This document shows, one piece after another, positions 61,407 through 64,000 of a stretch of 64,000 bases of DNA. Every line of letters begins with the position of its first letter. Positions within the stretch are counted from its first letter, which is position 1. Position numbers and translations under genes: made by a program. Origin of the DNA: Neobacillus sp. PS3-12 (GTDB lineage Bacteria > Bacillota > Bacilli > Bacillales > Cytobacillaceae); the NCBI RefSeq assembly GCF_030915385.1, contig NZ_CP133268.1:3694001-3758000 (forward strand). Direction: 5' to 3'. A model generated the notes under the pieces. The model searched no databases. It had not been told where the DNA came from and saw only the letters and a program-made list of their open reading frames with translations.

Positions 61407-62675
61407 ATGGCTAGAAAAATAGGTGTATATGCAGTTTTAGCCTATGTATTATATGGATTATTTTTTTATTGGTATTTATTCTATTTTGCTCATACAAAAT
61501 TGCCATTTGAATATCAAGGAACACAAGCGGATCCGGCGACCTTTTTGAATGGCAGAGAATTGATGCTGAGTGAGGAATATTCCAAAATAAAAAACTTATT
61601 ATTTTTCTTATCTACACCTTTTGAATGGCTTTTTTACTTATTCATTCTACTATTTGGCCTCTCGAAAGCTTTTAAACGCTGGGCAGAAAGTTCATCGAAA
61701 TATAAGATATTGCAAATCGCTATTTATGTGATTTGGCTTTCCTTTTTTGCTTTTATCGCAACCTTTCCACTGAACTATATTAGTTATTCGTTATCAAAGA
61801 TGTACCATATTTCCACGCAAACTTTTCCCTCCTGGATGAAGGATGAGCTTATTGATTTTTGGGTGAATTATGGAACAATGCTGATTATTGTCCCCATTTT
61901 ATATTGGGTGATGAAAAAAAGTAAAAAACGTTGGTGGTTGTATGCATGGCTCTTGTCTATCCCATTTACCATCTTCATGATGTTTTTGCAGCCGGTAGTC
62001 ATCGACCCTTTATATAATGATTTTTATCCATTAAAAAACAAGGAACTTGAAACGAAAATACTTACAATGGCCAACAAAGCACATATTCCAGCAAACCATG
62101 TTTATGAAGTGAATATGGCTGAAAAAACAAACGCGATGAATGCCTACGTAACAGGGATTGGTTCAAATGCAAGGATTGTTTTATGGGACACCACCCTGGA
62201 CCGGCTGTCTGATAATCAAATTTTATTTATAATGGCCCATGAAATGTGCCATTATGTTGAGAAGCATATTTATTTTGGAATTGCGGGATATTTGCTGTTA
62301 TCGTTGATTGGTTTATATTTAACCTATCGAATCATGAACTGGGCCGTAAAGCGATGGGGCAGGGAATTAAAGATATCAGATGTCAGGGATATCCGCTCAC
62401 TTCCCTTGTTTTTATTAATTATTTCCGTTCTTTTGTTTGCTTCAAGTCCTTTAACAAACCTTGCTTCACGTTACGAAGAATCCAGGGCAGACCGTTATGC
62501 GATTAATATGACAAAAGATCCGACAGATGCCATAGGTTCTTTTCAGAAGCTTACTCGTTCTGGGCTTAGTCAGGTAAATCCACCGCTTTTGGTTAAAATC
62601 TTTCGCTATGACCACCCAACCATGCTTGAGCGAATTGCCATGCTTGAAGAATACGAAGTAAAACATCGGAATTAA
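61407..62675 (+). CDS. yhfN: YhfN, M48 family (Ste24-like) membrane metalloprotease
   Basis: A 422-residue zinc protease in the membrane. Several helices (residues about 8-28, 68-90, 103-130, 150-200) precede the catalytic HExxH in FIMAHEMCHYVEKH (about 280), two more helices follow, and the third ligand Glu is in SRYEESRADRYAI. This is the arrangement of M48A CAAX-type proteases. Its substrates in Bacillus are unknown; a housekeeping role in membrane protein quality control is plausible. ATG 61407 follows AAAGGGGGA. Monocistronic with strong terminator. Confidence 0.92.
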   Translation: MARKIGVYAVLAYVLYGLFFYWYLFYFAHTKLPFEYQGTQADPATFLNGRELMLSEEYSKIKNLLFFLSTPFEWLFYLFILLFGLSKAFKRWAESSSKYKILQIAIYVIWLSFFAFIATFPLNYISYSLSKMYHISTQTFPSWMKDELIDFWVNYGTMLIIVPILYWVMKKSKKRWWLYAWLLSIPFTIFMMFLQPVVIDPLYNDFYPLKNKELETKILTMANKAHIPANHVYEVNMAEKTNAMNAYVTGIGSNARIVLWDTTLDRLSDNQILFIMAHEMCHYVEKHIYFGIAGYLLLSLIGLYLTYRIMNWAVKRWGRELKISDVRDIRSLPLFLLIISVLLFASSPLTNLASRYEESRADRYAINMTKDPTDAIGSFQKLTRSGLSQVNPPLLVKIFRYDHPTMLERIAMLEEYEVKHRN

Positions 62676-62691
62676 AGAAGATGACAAAGGC

Positions 62692-62722
62692 CAGGAGCTC
62701 TTTAGTGCGCCTGGCCTTTGCT
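62692..62722. terminator. Bidirectional terminator
   Basis: AAAGGCCAGG and CCTGGCCTTT form a 10-bp perfect stem between converging yhfN and the IDEAL-domain gene. Confidence 0.87.
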
Positions 62723-62731
62723 GTAGTTTTA

Positions 62732-62965
62732 TTACCCAAATCGTTTGGTAAGTTCGATGAATTTTTCAGATAAAAGCATAAATGTTTCTTTATCCTTATT
62801 ATCAATGGCATTGTCAATTTTTTTAACTAATTTTTCTTTTTCAGAGTTTAGTTGAATTTCTACCAGAAGCATCTCGATGTACAGGTTTTGAATAAAATTC
62901 TCTTTCGCCTGACTGCGGTTCATCGCACTGATTTTCATTAATTCCGTGTAGGATTTATCCTTCAA
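62732..62965 (-). CDS. IDEAL-domain small protein
   Basis: A 77-residue helical protein. The C-terminal half (about 40-75) is an IDEAL domain: LVKKIDNAIDNKDKETFMLL, where IDNAI stands for the IDEAL motif and is followed by SEKFIEL. Such domains occur in small Bacillus proteins and at the end of some regulators; their function is not settled. TTG 62965 after AGAGGTGA is the start; the first residues of a longer reading would overlap the ribosome binding site. It is divergent from comK, which may only be coincidence. Confidence 0.75.
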   Translation of the reverse strand: MKDKSYTELMKISAMNRSQAKENFIQNLYIEMLLVEIQLNSEKEKLVKKIDNAIDNKDKETFMLLSEKFIELTKRFG

Positions 62966-63154
62966 GAAAATCACCTCTGTGGCTTTTTAATATTATATGG
63001 AGCTTTCTTAATAAAATCAATAAATATTTAAATATTCTGAAAAAAATAAAGTTGGTATAATTTTATGAATAATTTCGCAACAATTTTAACCAATCAATTA
63101 ATTAAATCTTAAAAATGATATGATGAAAAAAATGTAATAAAGGAGATGAAATAA

Positions 63155-63733
63155 ATGAAGGAAAGACAGATAGAAGAGTATGAGGTTAATCCATATACAA
63201 TGTTTATTAAACCAGTTGTATATGGAAGTAAGGTGTATTCAGAAATATATGAATTGGAAGATAAATATCTATATCCTTTTAAGCCCCTTGATATCATTAA
63301 AAAGAGTTGTGAGTATTTTTCCAGCAGCTTTGAAGGCAGAAAGGACGGTACAAAACAGTTGATCGGGATCACACACAAGGTACCAATTGTTATTGACCCG
63401 ACTAATTTCATTTATTTTTTCCCAACTACATCGCCCACACGTTCTGAGTGCACTTGGTTTTCCCATGAACATGTTTGGGATTATCGCAGAGTGGACTCCC
63501 GCCAAACTATGGTTATTTTTCGAAATAAACAATCTTTTAATTTTCCAATCTCATTTTCTTCTTTTCAAAACCAAATGTTAAGAACTGCTGATTTAAGAAT
63601 GAAACTTATGCAGCGAACAGGTCAGACTGAGAGACAATCCTTTTATATCATGAACAGGGCAAAAGTGGTAGAAGCTTCAGAGTCAATGCGGCAATATGGC
63701 TTTGAAAATTCATTTGGGCCTCATCAAAGCTAG
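63155..63733 (+). CDS. comK: ComK, competence transcription factor
   Basis: A 192-residue protein of the same length as B. subtilis ComK, which activates the DNA-uptake and recombination genes by binding AT-boxes (AAAA-N5-TTTT). The core KQLIGITHKVPIVIDPTNFI, FFPTTSP, CTWFSHEHVWDY and SFQNQMLRTADLRMKLMQRT match the family. The C-terminal tail that MecA recognises (FENSFGPHQS region) is present in altered form. RBS AAAGGAG. I could not find a perfect ComK box pair upstream, though the region is very AT-rich. An intact reading frame suggests the strain could be competent. Confidence 0.93.
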   Translation: MKERQIEEYEVNPYTMFIKPVVYGSKVYSEIYELEDKYLYPFKPLDIIKKSCEYFSSSFEGRKDGTKQLIGITHKVPIVIDPTNFIYFFPTTSPTRSECTWFSHEHVWDYRRVDSRQTMVIFRNKQSFNFPISFSSFQNQMLRTADLRMKLMQRTGQTERQSFYIMNRAKVVEASESMRQYGFENSFGPHQS

Positions 63734-63740
63734 TAATTAC

Positions 63741-64000
63741 CTATTTTAGGCGGGACGGATGTTTTTGGGAAAAATAAATTCCCATTAATTCTTGAACTTT
63801 GTTTCGAATTCTTGGATTAAAGTAATTATGATGCTCTTCATAACCTTTGTATAAAAACATATACATTGTAAAAGCATCGTCCCGATTCGTTTCTAATACT
63901 TTCAGGTTATTTATTTTCAGATATTGTTTCACTTCAGCTAATTCCCTCTGAATGGTTTTGATTGTATCCTCAATTAATTCTTCGTATGGTTTCTTTAATT
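63741..64000 (-). CDS. Helical protein, incomplete at the window end
   Basis: The frame is open to the end of the window and stops at 63741, so only the last 86 residues are visible. The sequence is charged and helical (YEELIEDTIKTIQRELAEVK, then LKINNLKVLETNRDDAFTMY, FLYKGYEEHHNYFNPRIRNK). No signal or membrane segment is seen. I do not recognise the family. It converges on comK with seven bases between the stop codons and no clear terminator. Confidence 0.65.
   Translation of the reverse strand, partial: LKKPYEELIEDTIKTIQRELAEVKQYLKINNLKVLETNRDDAFTMYMFLYKGYEEHHNYFNPRIRNKVQELMGIYFSQKHPSRLK

Overview
The window looks like chromosomal DNA of an endospore-forming, low-GC Bacillaceae species (Bacillus or Neobacillus type). 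The evidence is an alpha/beta small acid-soluble spore protein, YheC/YheD, YhaL and SscA/YjcZ-type sporulation proteins, ComK, ScoC, PrsA, the protoporphyrin-independent haem genes hemE-hemH-hemY, and strong GGAGG ribosome binding sites with occasional TTG/GTG starts. From about 26.8 kb to the end, the gene order follows the Bacillus subtilis sspB-yheCD-yheA-yhaX-hemZ-yhaR-yhaONML-prsA-yhaI-scoC-trpP-ecsABC-hit-hmoB-hemEHY-yhfI-lplJ-yhfN-comK stretch, with some insertions and losses. No rRNA, tRNA or CRISPR array was seen.

Layout. 0-6 kb: end of a small exported protein, two membrane proteins of unknown role, a PAS-PAS-GGDEF-EAL-PilZ cyclic-di-GMP protein and a histidine-kinase-like protein. 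6.2-10.3 kb: a Fur-box-preceded FTR1/EfeU iron permease plus lipoprotein, a CDF metal exporter and a class B-type acid phosphatase. 10.3-11.3 kb: a gene-free stretch with two inverted 130-bp GC-rich repeats around a transposase remnant. 11.3-22 kb: ycgRQ-like permease pair, a haem-copper-oxidase-like small membrane protein, DUF445, small cytoplasmic proteins, two CNNM/CorC paralogues, a GNAT enzyme and an orphan histidine kinase. 22-26.5 kb: Fur-box-preceded feoA-feoB with a Cys-rich partner, iadA and an NmrA-like reductase. 26.6-35.3 kb: small spore proteins, msmX, a PucR-type regulator and four tandem YheC/YheD ATP-grasp genes. 35.4-49.4 kb: yheA, yhaX, hemZ, yhaR, the yhaO-yhaN-yhaM nuclease set, prsA, scoC and trpP. 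49.5-53.2 kb: the ecs ABC transporter and hit, separated by a repeated, structured, terminator-ended segment. 53.3-57.7 kb: hmoB and the haem operon. 57.8-64 kb: a 52-bp tandem repeat array, a NERD protein, a candidate small RNA, yhfI, lplJ, yhfN, an IDEAL protein, comK and an incomplete gene.

The genes fall into connected themes: iron and haem handling (efeU, feoAB, hemZ, hemEHY, hmoB), sporulation and its control (ScoC, YheCD, YhaX, YhaL, SASP), secretion (PrsA, Ecs) and competence (ComK).

Five genes are interrupted: efeU (in-frame TGA), feoB, hemH, a yheD-like gene and ecsC (all frameshifted). Three of the five belong to iron or haem metabolism, but the spread of single-base lesions over otherwise well-kept genes also fits residual sequencing errors. 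Raw reads would decide this.

The best candidates for undescribed biology are the three-copy RNA-like element before hit, the minus-strand C-rich small RNA candidate near 59.1 kb, the 52-bp repeat array after hemY, and the histidine-kinase-like protein without a phospho-acceptor histidine.
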